Positions 8,988-17,410 of a stretch of 64,000 nucleotides of DNA are shown piece by piece. This DNA comes from Flavobacteriaceae bacterium UBA4166 (GTDB lineage Bacteria; Bacteroidota; Bacteroidia; Flavobacteriales; Flavobacteriaceae). The translations under genes and the position numbers were made by a program. Every line of letters starts with the position of its first letter. Within the stretch, counting starts at the first letter, position 1. The DNA is taken from contig DFVG01000045.1 in assembly GCA_002379985.1 (NCBI GenBank), forward strand, positions 63,250 through 127,249, given 5' to 3'. The notes below the pieces were generated by a model. It saw only the letters and a program-made list of their open reading frames with translations, had not been told where the DNA came from and searched no databases.

Positions 8988-10430
8988 ATGAAAAATACAT
9001 TTTATACATACATCTTATTAGCGTTCTTCATGATGTTGGGCTGTACCCAAGATTTTGAAGAATTGAATACAAACCCCAACGCGCCTAACTCGGTGCAGCC
9101 TTCATTGCTGCTCCGGCAGGTGATCTATAACACCGGAGACGAATTAAGTTACGAAGGATTTGTGGCCGGCGATCTACTATCGCAACACCGCACGGCGATC
9201 GATTTTAACTTATTTGATCGCCATGCCTTGAAATCTCCGCAACTAGGTGGAAATCCATGGCCCATTTTTTACCAAAATCTTCGAGATAATGAGATCATGC
9301 TTCAACGCGCGATCTCAGAACCAACGAATGCGGTATATGAGGGGCCGTCGCGTATCATGAAAGCGTATTTGGCTGGCGGACTTACAGATCTTTTCGGAGA
9401 CGTTCCCTATTTCGAAGCCTTTAACGGAACCGGCGGTATTGTTCGACCACCGTATGATTCGCAGCGCGCTATTTACCTACAAGACCAAGGCATTATCGAT
9501 AACTTGAATCGCGGTATTCAAGCGCTTCAAAACTATGATGACGTAATCGCATTGGAAGGGGATATTCTCTTTAACGGAAATTTGGAAGGTTGGGTTCGCT
9601 TCGGAAATTCACTAAAGATCAAACACCTGCTTCGTATTTCTGAAAAGGAAAATGTTGCGGGCGAATTACAAGCCATTTTTTCCGAAGGAAATTTTATTAG
9701 CACCAACGAACAGAACGCAATCTTCAATTTCACGAATACCGAACCTAATAACTTCCGGTTAGCGCAATTGCGTATTGGGGATTTTAACAACTTTGTGCTT
9801 TCGGAAACCATGGAAGATATTATGATTGGTCTAGAAGATCCTAGGATCGGCGTATTGTTTCGACCGTTCGAAAATGCTACTTCCGAAGAATATAACGGTC
9901 TAATCAATGGAATTGATGCTTCTTCTACCTCGATTGAACTAGCAGAATATTCGCTGGCCGGAACCATTTTCCGTGAAAATACTGCCCTACTCGACGCCAA
10001 CTTTATGACGGCATGGGAAACCTATTTTTGCCTAGCGGAAGCAGCGGAACGCGGACTCATAACTGCTAATGCACGACAATTGTATGAAACCGGTGTGCAA
10101 TTGGCTTTCGACTATTGGGGCACACCGCTTCCGGCAGCTTATTTAACAGGTCCTGCGGCCTATGATGCTGCGGGAACGGAACCCCTGCAACAAATTATTA
10201 CCCAAAAGTGGATCGCAAATACCATCAATAGTTACGAAGGTTGGGTAGAGTACCGAAGAACCGGATATCCCCAATTACGCCCTGTACAGGCAAGTTTGAA
10301 TGACGGACTCATCCCGGTAAGGATGCCCTATCCCGCAGAAGAAGAAGCGCTGAATGCAGAAAATTATGCAGCGGCGGCAGCGGCAACGAATGGCAATAGT
10401 ATCAATGCTCCCGTTTGGTGGGATGAATAA
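8988..10430 (+). CDS. SusD/RagB-family surface lipoprotein
   Basis: A 480-residue SusD-like (SusD-like_2 type) nutrient-binding lipoprotein. The ATG at 8988 gives a lipoprotein signal peptide with lipobox MLGC (Cys19) followed by the typical TQDFEELNTNPNAP segment. An in-frame TTG at 8931 would lie inside susC and put a non-signal stretch in front, so it is rejected. The protein should cap the SusC barrel on the cell surface and bind the ligand. It is 10 nt after susC and 15 nt before an SSS transporter, so outer- and inner-membrane import steps are encoded side by side. Confidence 0.94.
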   Translation: MKNTFYTYILLAFFMMLGCTQDFEELNTNPNAPNSVQPSLLLRQVIYNTGDELSYEGFVAGDLLSQHRTAIDFNLFDRHALKSPQLGGNPWPIFYQNLRDNEIMLQRAISEPTNAVYEGPSRIMKAYLAGGLTDLFGDVPYFEAFNGTGGIVRPPYDSQRAIYLQDQGIIDNLNRGIQALQNYDDVIALEGDILFNGNLEGWVRFGNSLKIKHLLRISEKENVAGELQAIFSEGNFISTNEQNAIFNFTNTEPNNFRLAQLRIGDFNNFVLSETMEDIMIGLEDPRIGVLFRPFENATSEEYNGLINGIDASSTSIELAEYSLAGTIFRENTALLDANFMTAWETYFCLAEAAERGLITANARQLYETGVQLAFDYWGTPLPAAYLTGPAAYDAAGTEPLQQIITQKWIANTINSYEGWVEYRRTGYPQLRPVQASLNDGLIPVRMPYPAEEEALNAENYAAAAAATNGNSINAPVWWDE

Positions 10431-10445
10431 GTAAGTACAAAGCAA

Positions 10446-11780
10446 ATGAGTATGTTATCCTGGCAATGGATCTTAGTGGTGGCTTCAAGCGGACTCCTTT
10501 TTTGGTTATCTCCTTGGGCCAAAACCCCTGCGCAATTTTTTCAAGCGGCGCAGGGAAAAATAAAACCCAATGCCTGGATGCTCACCGGAAGCTTGATCAT
10601 TTCTTGGATCTTTGCGAAAAGCATTACCAATGCCGCCAACCTCGGTCTCGAATTTGGATGGGTGGGCGGCTTGGCATATGCAGGATATTATTTATCGTTC
10701 GCGGTTGCAGGCATCATCATCTATCAGCTTCGTACCAAAGGTGGGTTTGAGAGTATTCATCAATTTCTCACACAACGCTTTGGAAAAGGGGCCATGGCGC
10801 TATTTTCATTTTTGATCGTTATTCGATTATTCAACGAAGTGTGGAGCAATACCATGGTCATTGGCACGTATTTCGGGGACATGGGAACGACGGCCTATTA
10901 CGCAGCAATATTGGTCTTTACAGCACTAACGCTTCTGTATGCTTTAAAGGGCGGCTTGAGCAGTTCTATCTTTACCGATGTAATTCAAATGGTGCTCTTT
11001 ACCATCCTTCTCATGGTCATTCTGAGCACTATTTTCTCGGCTCCTGATTTTTCTTCGGAAACAATAGCCGCTTCCGGAACGTGGGGCTTTGATACAGGAC
11101 TAAATCTGTTATTGGCAGCCGTTTTACAATCGTTTAGTTATCCATTTCACGATCCCGTGCTTACAGACCGAGGCTTTATAACCCATCCGAAGATCACAAG
11201 AAAAAGTTTTCTTTGGGCAAGTGCGCTCGGGGCAGGATGTATCTTTCTATTCAGCTTGATTGGAGTGTATGCCCAAAGTCAAGGAATGGAAGGTCAAGCC
11301 GCCGTAGAAGTTGGAAAAGCCTTCGGAATTACAATTTTATTGGTCATAAATTTTATTATGATCACCTCAGCCGCTTCTACCTTAGACTCTACCTTTTCGT
11401 CTTTTTCAAAATTGTTGTCGGTAGATCTGCATATGGGTAAAAATTTAACCTTTGGGCGTGCTGCCATGGTTGGGATTGCCGTGATTGGTACCATTCCTGT
11501 ATTTTTGGAAGCTGAAATTTTAAGCGCCACCACCATTTCCGGAACGATGGTCATCGGACTCACTCCGGTGTTCTGTTGTTGGAAACTCAAGGCACCTTCC
11601 GTAAGTTTTTACTTGAGTGTAGGATGTGGCTTGTTTTTTGGGTTATTGCTCGTGTTGGAATTGTTTCCGAGGGAATTATTATTTACCTCCGGAAAATATG
11701 CTCCGCTTTTGTGGGTGAACCTTTGGGGGATTCTTAGTTGTTTTATACTTTATTTACTACCGATATGGATAAAAAAATAA
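10446..11780 (+). CDS. SSS-family sodium:solute symporter in the arsenosugar cluster
   Basis: A 444-residue inner-membrane transporter with about 12 hydrophobic segments, shorter and different from the sugar-type symporter at 976-2652 but of the same sodium:solute superfamily (IFAKSITNAANLG in helix 2; ALKGGLSSSIFTDVIQ). It probably moves the SusCD cargo from periplasm to cytosol. Its 3' end overlaps the next gene's preferred ATG by 16 nt, which supports one transcript. The substrate is unknown; a nucleoside- or sugar-like arsenic compound would fit the neighbours but is not shown by sequence. Confidence 0.85.
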   Translation: MSMLSWQWILVVASSGLLFWLSPWAKTPAQFFQAAQGKIKPNAWMLTGSLIISWIFAKSITNAANLGLEFGWVGGLAYAGYYLSFAVAGIIIYQLRTKGGFESIHQFLTQRFGKGAMALFSFLIVIRLFNEVWSNTMVIGTYFGDMGTTAYYAAILVFTALTLLYALKGGLSSSIFTDVIQMVLFTILLMVILSTIFSAPDFSSETIAASGTWGFDTGLNLLLAAVLQSFSYPFHDPVLTDRGFITHPKITRKSFLWASALGAGCIFLFSLIGVYAQSQGMEGQAAVEVGKAFGITILLVINFIMITSAASTLDSTFSSFSKLLSVDLHMGKNLTFGRAAMVGIAVIGTIPVFLEAEILSATTISGTMVIGLTPVFCCWKLKAPSVSFYLSVGCGLFFGLLLVLELFPRELLFTSGKYAPLLWVNLWGILSCFILYLLPIWIKK

Positions 11781-12592
11781 TATCGTTGGGAACCGTTTCA
11801 GGGAAAGTACTGCTCTTTGGTGGGGTGTACAGCAATTTGCAAGCGCTGGAAGCTCTAAAACGCATTGCAGAAACCCTTGATATTCCTGCCGAGAATTGCA
11901 TTTGTACCGGTGATATTATAGGCTATTGCGCCCAGCCGGAAGAAACACTGCAGTTATTCCAATTGTGGGGAGCAAAAAGCATCTTAGGGAATGTGGAAAT
12001 CCAATTGCGCGATGGTGCTACCGACTGTGGTTGTGAATTCAGAAAGGGATCGCGTTGTGACAGCTTTTCGCAACAATGGTATCCTTATGCACAAAGTAAG
12101 CTATCTCCGCAGTCTTATGCATATTTGAATACGTTGCCGGATCATATTCAGTTTAGCTATGCCGGGAAAAAAGCGACGGTGGTTCATGGCTCATGGTTTG
12201 ACGTAGCTGACTATATTTTTAAATCGACTTCTTGGGAAACCAAAGAACGCTCTGTATTGGCTAGCGAAAGCGATGTGATCATTGCAGGGCATTGCGGACT
12301 CCCATTCAAGGATGAACAAAACGGAAAGACGTGGCTCAATCCCGGCGTCATAGGCATGCCGCCTAATGATGGCACGCCACAAGTGTGGTACGCTGTACTG
12401 GACGATGCGAACGGAACGTTTTCATACCAACACCATACACTTGAATACGATCACCTGCGCACACATCGCCTGATGAACGAGGCACCGCTACCGCCGGAAT
12501 ACGCCCGAACCATCCTCACCGGGATTTGGGACAACACAGAGATCCTTCCCCCTGTGGAAACGGGATTACAGGGATTTGGAATTAGATTGTAA
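11765..12592 (+). CDS. Metallophosphoesterase-like protein with altered metal-binding motif
   Basis: A 275-residue protein of the calcineurin-like phosphodiesterase superfamily. The fold is recognisable from CTGDIIGY (Asp50), GNVE (Asn76), VVHGSW, GHCGLPF and NPGVIGMPPNDG. The first metal motif, usually D-x-H-G-N, reads GGVYSNL here (residues 19-25): Asp becomes Gly and His becomes Tyr, while Asn76 is kept but its His partner is Val. A cysteine cluster (DCGCEFRKGSRC, about residues 86-97) is a further trait of this subfamily. The ATG at 11765 is preferred over an in-frame TTG at 11738. Possible role: phosphatase on a sugar phosphate, or a non-catalytic arsenic-binding protein. Confidence 0.8.
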   Translation: MDKKIISLGTVSGKVLLFGGVYSNLQALEALKRIAETLDIPAENCICTGDIIGYCAQPEETLQLFQLWGAKSILGNVEIQLRDGATDCGCEFRKGSRCDSFSQQWYPYAQSKLSPQSYAYLNTLPDHIQFSYAGKKATVVHGSWFDVADYIFKSTSWETKERSVLASESDVIIAGHCGLPFKDEQNGKTWLNPGVIGMPPNDGTPQVWYAVLDDANGTFSYQHHTLEYDHLRTHRLMNEAPLPPEYARTILTGIWDNTEILPPVETGLQGFGIRL

Positions 12593-12622
12593 GGCAGAAT
12601 GTAGAATGAGACCAATGAGTAT

Positions 12623-13129
12623 ATGAAGTTTTTAGTTTCCATAGCTTTTTTATTGACCGCCCTGCAAGGGGCAGGCCAGACCGCATTGCAAGAACTTTTG
12701 GAGCGGTATAACACCCGAAGCGTACCTTATATTTCGGTAGAAGAACTGAGAATGTTTCAGCAAAATGATTCGGTAGTACTTCTAGACGCACGAGAATGGA
12801 AGGAATATGAGATTAGCCATATTGAAGCCGCTACATTTATAGGATTTTCTGAATTTTCCGAAGAAAAGCTTGCTACAATCCTTCCGAATAAAAACCAATT
12901 TATCGTGGTGTATTGTTCCTTGGGAATTCGTTCTGAAACCATATCTGAAAAATTGAAAAAAGCCGGCTATACTCAGGTAGAAAATCTATACGGTGGTATC
13001 TTTGAATGGAAAAACAAGGGGTATCCTGTCGTAAATTCCAGAGATCAAAAAACTGATAGTATTCACGGATACTCAAAAAATTGGAGTCGCTGGCTCACCA
13101 ATGGAACCATCATTTTAGACAATAAGTAA
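12623..13129 (+). CDS. Secreted rhodanese-like protein
   Basis: A 168-residue single-domain rhodanese with a signal peptide (ending GAGQ, about residue 19). The active-site loop CSLGIRS begins at Cys98 and matches the CxxxxR consensus. LLDAREWKEYEISHI is the conserved N-terminal rhodanese motif, and the last 30 residues form a tail beyond the domain. It would act as a thiol or sulfur carrier in the periplasm. It lies 30 nt after the phosphoesterase-like gene and 1 nt before the next DUF2064 gene. A thiol-arsenic link is plausible given the neighbours but not shown. Confidence 0.88.
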   Translation: MKFLVSIAFLLTALQGAGQTALQELLERYNTRSVPYISVEELRMFQQNDSVVLLDAREWKEYEISHIEAATFIGFSEFSEEKLATILPNKNQFIVVYCSLGIRSETISEKLKKAGYTQVENLYGGIFEWKNKGYPVVNSRDQKTDSIHGYSKNWSRWLTNGTIILDNK

Positions 13130-13130
13130 T

Positions 13131-13820
13131 ATGGCACTAAAAGATACCAGAAATGAACAGCATGAAGAAGGCACTTCTAATGTTCAGCTTCCCTCACATA
13201 AAAACGCCTTGATGATCTTTACACGAAATCCGGAGCTTGGCAAAGTGAAAACGCGCTTGGCAGTAACGGTGGGGGATCAATCAGCTTTAGACATTTATAC
13301 CTTTCTATTGAAGCACACGGCAACCGTTACAGAAAAACTCGAGGTCGATAAATATGTATTCTATTCGGAAAAGATTAGAACCAACGACCTCTGGAACGAA
13401 CAGATCTACCGAAAGAAAGCACAGCAAGGAACCGATCTGGGAGCGCGTATGCAACAGGCCTTTACCGACTTATTTCAGGCTGGCTACGAGAAAGTGATCA
13501 TCATTGGAAGTGATATGTACGATCTCGATCAAAACGATCTGAAACAGGCGTTCAATGCGTTAGATGCTTCGGAAGTAGTCATTGGACCGGCAAAGGACGG
13601 CGGCTATTATTTATTGGGAATGAAGCAAATGATTCCTGAGCTCTTTCAGCATAAAAACTGGGGAACAGACACCGTATTACAAGACACTCTAGAAGATTTG
13701 AAAGAAGTGGTAGTAACCCAACTAGAAGAACGGAACGATATTGATTATTTTAGCGATATTCGGCATATCGAGGCATTACAACACTTGCTTCCTGAGCATT
13801 TAGACAATTCTTTTAATTAA
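13131..13820 (+). CDS. TIGR04282-family arsenosugar biosynthesis glycosyltransferase
   Basis: A 229-residue DUF2064 protein. After a 24-residue polar extension comes NALMIFTRNPELGKVKTRLA, the pyrophosphorylase-like N-terminal loop that the paralogue at 5038 lacks (that copy has FAQTAAQEALRKPF). IIGSDMYDLDQ and VVIGPAKDGGYYLLGM are shared by both. The intact KxxxGxxKTRL-like loop suggests this copy is the more active transferase. It sits between the rhodanese gene (1 nt) and the phosphorylase gene (9 nt). Family naming links it to arsenosugar synthesis; the actual sugar donor is not known to me. Confidence 0.88.
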   Translation: MALKDTRNEQHEEGTSNVQLPSHKNALMIFTRNPELGKVKTRLAVTVGDQSALDIYTFLLKHTATVTEKLEVDKYVFYSEKIRTNDLWNEQIYRKKAQQGTDLGARMQQAFTDLFQAGYEKVIIIGSDMYDLDQNDLKQAFNALDASEVVIGPAKDGGYYLLGMKQMIPELFQHKNWGTDTVLQDTLEDLKEVVVTQLEERNDIDYFSDIRHIEALQHLLPEHLDNSFN

Positions 13821-13829
13821 ACATATTTC

Positions 13830-14642
13830 ATGGAAAAATACATTAACGAATCGGTTGCTTTTCTGAAAGATCGTGGCTTTGGCAGTCCGCAAATAGGCAT
13901 CATCCTTGGCACCGGTCTTGGACAAATCTTAGAACAAGTAGAAATCGAGGCGGAAATGAGCTACAATCATATCCCCTACTTTCCTACCGCTACGGTTGAA
14001 TTTCATCAAGGAAAGCTCATCTTTGGAACCTTAGCCGGAAAAAAAGTGATCTTAATGCAAGGGCGCTTTCACCTTTACGAAGGCTATTCCTTTAGAGATG
14101 TCACTTTTCCGGTACGAGTGATGCACAAGCTAGGGATCGAAAAACTGTTAGTGAGCAACGCAAGTGGCGCGGTAAATCTTTCCTTTAATAAAGGGGAGAT
14201 CATGCTTATTGACGATCATATCAACTTACAGGACGGTTCACCGCTTGCCTTTAAAGGTGTGGAACGACTAGGGCAACGATTTGTAGATATGAGCGCTCCG
14301 TATGATCCAGAGATGAATTCAAAAATCGAATCGATTGCACAACAACATAACATAACGCTTCACAAAGGCGTTTATGCAAGCGTGGTAGGCCCTCAATTGG
14401 AAACGCGCGCAGAATATCGCTATTTAAAGATCATTGGTGCCGATGCGGTAGGAATGAGCACGGTACCCGAGATCATTGTTGCGAACCATTTACAGCTTCC
14501 GGTCGCCGCAGTCTCTGTACTTACTGACGAATGTGATCCCGACAATTTAGAACCTGTTGACATCGCCGACATCATGGCCATGGCCGCCAAAGCAGAACCG
14601 CATATGATTACCCTTTTTACTGAATTGATCCAACAATTATAA
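13830..14642 (+). CDS. Purine nucleoside phosphorylase, trimeric type
   Basis: A 270-residue PNP/MTAP-family enzyme that splits purine nucleosides with phosphate into free base and ribose-1-phosphate. Visible motifs are GIILGTGLG (phosphate loop), QGRFHLYEGY (His81), SNASGAVN, GPQLETRAE (Glu191) and VGMST. At the base-recognition position where mammalian PNP has Asn (ITN), this protein has Asp233 (LTDECD), as in methylthioadenosine phosphorylases, which favours 6-aminopurines. It lies 10 nt before arsM and 9 nt after a glycosyltransferase. I infer that it removes adenine from the ArsS product in this cluster, besides possible housekeeping salvage. Confidence 0.92.
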   Translation: MEKYINESVAFLKDRGFGSPQIGIILGTGLGQILEQVEIEAEMSYNHIPYFPTATVEFHQGKLIFGTLAGKKVILMQGRFHLYEGYSFRDVTFPVRVMHKLGIEKLLVSNASGAVNLSFNKGEIMLIDDHINLQDGSPLAFKGVERLGQRFVDMSAPYDPEMNSKIESIAQQHNITLHKGVYASVVGPQLETRAEYRYLKIIGADAVGMSTVPEIIVANHLQLPVAAVSVLTDECDPDNLEPVDIADIMAMAAKAEPHMITLFTELIQQL

Positions 14643-14652
14643 TCTTCTTTCC

Positions 14653-15621
14653 ATGAGCTATTTAGAAACTACCCACAATGTTTATAAGGATGCTGCATTG
14701 ACGCCGGATGTCGGACTCTGTTGCACGACAAACCCCATTTGGGAATTACCGGGATTGTCTATTCCGAAGATCATGCAAGAAATGAATTACGGTTGCGGAA
14801 GCACGGTACATGCTCGCGACCTAACCAATAATCCGAAAATTCTATACGTAGGCGTAGGCGGCGGTATGGAGTTATTGCAATTTGCGTATTTCAGCAGACA
14901 AAAAGAGGGTGTTATTGGCGTTGACGTGGTAGACGAAATGCTAGAAGCCTCTCGGAAGAATTTTATAGAAGCAGAAGCGAGTAATCCTTGGTTCTCCAGT
15001 GATTTTGTAGCTTTGAAAAAAGGGGACGCCTTGCATCTTCCGGTGGCTGACAATTCCATTGACGTTGCCGCTCAGAATTGCTTGTTCAATATCTTTAAGG
15101 AGGAAGATCTGAAACGTGCTATTGAAGAAATGTATCGCGTGCTGAAGCCTCACGGTCGCTTGGTAATGAGCGACCCAACTTGCGAACAGGAGATGAACGA
15201 AACGCTTCGGAATGACGACCGATTAAGAGCCTTGTGTCTCAGCGGAAGCTTGCCCATCAAGGACTATGTAAAAGCACTTACCGACGTAGGTTTCGGAACC
15301 ATAGAAATTCGTGCCAGAAAGCCGTACCGTATTCTCGATCCAAAACAGTATCCTACGAACGAGCTCATTTATATTGAATCGATTGAAGTAGCGGCTATAA
15401 AAGATCCCATGCCCGAAGACGGCCCCTGCATCTTTACCGGAAAAGCAGCGATCTATTATGGTACAGACGATTATTTTGATGATAAAAAAGGCCATGTACT
15501 GTTGAAAAATCAACCTTTGGCTGTTTGCGATAAAACGGCAAAGGCGCTAGGTGACTTAAAACGTGATGATATATTCATTAGCGAGAGCACCTATCACTAC
15601 GACGGCGGCGGTTGTTGCTAA
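14653..15621 (+). CDS. arsM: Arsenite methyltransferase ArsM, arsenosugar type
   Basis: A 322-residue SAM-dependent methyltransferase. The SAM-binding glycine loop is YVGVGGGMELL (residues 65-75). The three arsenite-binding cysteines of characterised ArsM enzymes have counterparts here: Cys48 (NYGCG), Cys143 (QNCLFN) and Cys195 (ALCLSGSL). Extra cysteines stand at the N-terminus (Cys23-Cys24) and at the very end (GGGCC). It should make mono- and dimethylated arsenic, the latter being the substrate of ArsS. It follows the phosphorylase gene by 10 nt and is the last gene of the tight run; 131 nt separate it from the DUF547 gene. Confidence 0.93.
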   Translation: MSYLETTHNVYKDAALTPDVGLCCTTNPIWELPGLSIPKIMQEMNYGCGSTVHARDLTNNPKILYVGVGGGMELLQFAYFSRQKEGVIGVDVVDEMLEASRKNFIEAEASNPWFSSDFVALKKGDALHLPVADNSIDVAAQNCLFNIFKEEDLKRAIEEMYRVLKPHGRLVMSDPTCEQEMNETLRNDDRLRALCLSGSLPIKDYVKALTDVGFGTIEIRARKPYRILDPKQYPTNELIYIESIEVAAIKDPMPEDGPCIFTGKAAIYYGTDDYFDDKKGHVLLKNQPLAVCDKTAKALGDLKRDDIFISESTYHYDGGGCC

Positions 15622-15752
15622 ACTTTTGCCAATTTACGCCAAAAGGCTGTTAAGGATTTCTTTTTACCCATTTCTAGACGGTATCTTTAAGAATATACGA
15701 TTAAGGAAACTCATATTTTTCCGACTACGTATGTATCTTAAATTAGACCACC

Positions 15753-16553
15753 ATGAAATATATGAAACACCTACTATTACTTTGCCTAGCCGCAATGACA
15801 CTTCAAAGTTGTAACCTATTATCGGCTGCAGGAATTTCGAGTCAAGGGCAACCTACCAAAAAAGTAGAAGAAAATCTTACCTCATCTACAGCAAATTCTG
15901 CGGAAAATGTGGATCATAGTGCATGGGATGCGTTATTAAAAAAACACGTTGACAATCAGGGTCTTGTAGATTACAAGGGCATGCAAAAAGACCGCGCCCA
16001 ACTTAATGCATATCTCAAAGAACTATCGGCTTATGATCCTACCAATGATTGGAGCGTTCAAGAACTATTGGCGTATTACATTAATTTATACAATGCCTAT
16101 ACGGTAGATTTGATTTTAGACAATTATCCGGTAGAAAGTATTAAAGATATTGATGGTGCTTGGACCAAAGGAATCGTGCCCGTTGGAAATAGAGAACTAT
16201 CCTTAGGCGGTATTGAAAATGGAATTCTTCGGAAGATGAATGAACCACGAATTCACTTTGCTATCAATTGTGCTTCCATGTCGTGTCCAAAGCTTCTTCG
16301 AGAAGCGTATACGGCTGCCGAAATTAACGAGCAACTAGACCGTGCCACTTCAGAATTTATCAATAGTGACAAAAACGATATTACCGCCAACAAACCGAAA
16401 GTGAGTTCGATTTTTGATTGGTATAAGAATGATTATAAAGTAGATGGAAAGACGAATGTTATTCAATTTATCAATCAATATAGCGCTGTAGAAATCAATC
16501 CGCGAGTACCGCTTCAGTACAAAGAGTACGACTGGTCTCTAAACAAACAATAA
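15753..16553 (+). CDS. DUF547 lipoprotein
   Basis: A 266-residue DUF547 protein with a lipoprotein signal peptide (lipobox LQSC, about Cys20) and a low-complexity linker up to residue 50. The DUF547 core shows AYYINLYNAYTVDLIL, HFAINCASMSCP with two conserved cysteines, SIFDWYKNDY, and the terminal YDWSLNK. The biochemical function of DUF547 is unknown; bacterial members of this type often lie in arsenosugar clusters. A second copy, without the lipobox, is encoded on the other strand at 18892-19602. It lies 39 nt before the TIGR04283 gene. Confidence 0.87.
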   Translation: MKYMKHLLLLCLAAMTLQSCNLLSAAGISSQGQPTKKVEENLTSSTANSAENVDHSAWDALLKKHVDNQGLVDYKGMQKDRAQLNAYLKELSAYDPTNDWSVQELLAYYINLYNAYTVDLILDNYPVESIKDIDGAWTKGIVPVGNRELSLGGIENGILRKMNEPRIHFAINCASMSCPKLLREAYTAAEINEQLDRATSEFINSDKNDITANKPKVSSIFDWYKNDYKVDGKTNVIQFINQYSAVEINPRVPLQYKEYDWSLNKQ

Positions 16554-16592
16554 AGTAAAACCTTCCAAGGCTAATTTTCGTAAGTTTACCTA

Positions 16593-17345
16593 ATGATCAG
16601 TATCATCATTCCTGTATTTAACGAGGCACAACGAATTGCTCCTATTTTACGCTATCTCATGCGTGCCGGTGACGCAGCTCGTATTTCTGAAATTATAGTG
16701 GTAGATGGCCACAGTACTGACGGCACTCGTAAGCGTGCGGAAGAAGTTATGGCTCATTCCACAATACCGTTACGAATTCTTTCTTCGGAAAAAGGCCGTG
16801 CCCGACAAATGAACATGGGTGCCTCCAAGGCAAACGGAACTATTTTATACTTTCTGCACGTAGATTCGTATCCTCCGATCCATTTCGACCGTCATATCAC
16901 AACGGCAGTACAAGCGGGTAATGAAGCGGGTTGTTTTCGTATGCGTTTTGACAGCAAACACCCATGGCTACAATTGGCAGGATGGTTAACACGGTTTAAT
17001 TGGCGCGCGTGTCGCGGTGGCGATCAAAGTATTTTCGTGACGCGATCATTATTTGACGCCATCGGCGGTTATGAAGAGGAGTATATTATTTATGAGGATA
17101 TTATTTTCATCAATCAATTGTATCGCGAAAAACAATTTACTGTACTTCCTTATTGGTTGATAACTTCTGCCCGACTCTATCGTGAAAAAGGGATTGCCAC
17201 GCTGCAGTATCATTTCTATATGATTTACCTCAAAAAAGCTCTAGGTGCCTCCCCGGAAGAACTCTACAATTATTACTGCAAGCATATTAAAAGTCAGGAC
17301 CTCGACAAGACTCCAATGGCGGTTCAGGCGATCTTCGACAAATAA
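16593..17345 (+). CDS. TIGR04283-family arsenosugar biosynthesis glycosyltransferase
   Basis: A 250-residue GT2-fold glycosyltransferase. The N-terminal strand IIIPVFNEA, the VVDGHSTDGT loop, the DxD-like HVDS metal site (about residue 90) and a C-terminal GGDQSIFV/YEDI acceptor region are intact. No membrane anchor is seen. The family is named for its constant association with arsM and arsS and could add the aglycone-linked sugar to the arsenic-ribose unit. The gap to the DUF547 gene contains an AT-rich stretch with TAATTTTC (near 16571), a weak -7-like element. Confidence 0.88.
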   Translation: MISIIIPVFNEAQRIAPILRYLMRAGDAARISEIIVVDGHSTDGTRKRAEEVMAHSTIPLRILSSEKGRARQMNMGASKANGTILYFLHVDSYPPIHFDRHITTAVQAGNEAGCFRMRFDSKHPWLQLAGWLTRFNWRACRGGDQSIFVTRSLFDAIGGYEEEYIIYEDIIFINQLYREKQFTVLPYWLITSARLYREKGIATLQYHFYMIYLKKALGASPEELYNYYCKHIKSQDLDKTPMAVQAIFDK

Positions 17346-17380
17346 ATTTTAGGATTTTTTAAACAAACCCACTCAAAGAT

Positions 17381-17410
17381 TGGTTGTAATTTCAGAAAAA
17401 ATTACCAACC
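17381..17410 (+). promoter_or_regulatory. Inverted repeat just before the hemerythrin start
   Basis: TGGTTGTAAT (17381-17390) and ATTACCAACC (17401-17410) are complementary apart from one extra C. The second arm touches the hemerythrin ATG at 17411. In RNA this would fold into a small hairpin covering the ribosome entry site; in DNA it could be an operator. No T-tract follows. Confidence 0.3.

Noticed and set aside
9533..10000. 155-residue antisense frame inside susD
   Set aside because: Ser/Ile-rich shadow of the susD coding strand with no recognisable features.
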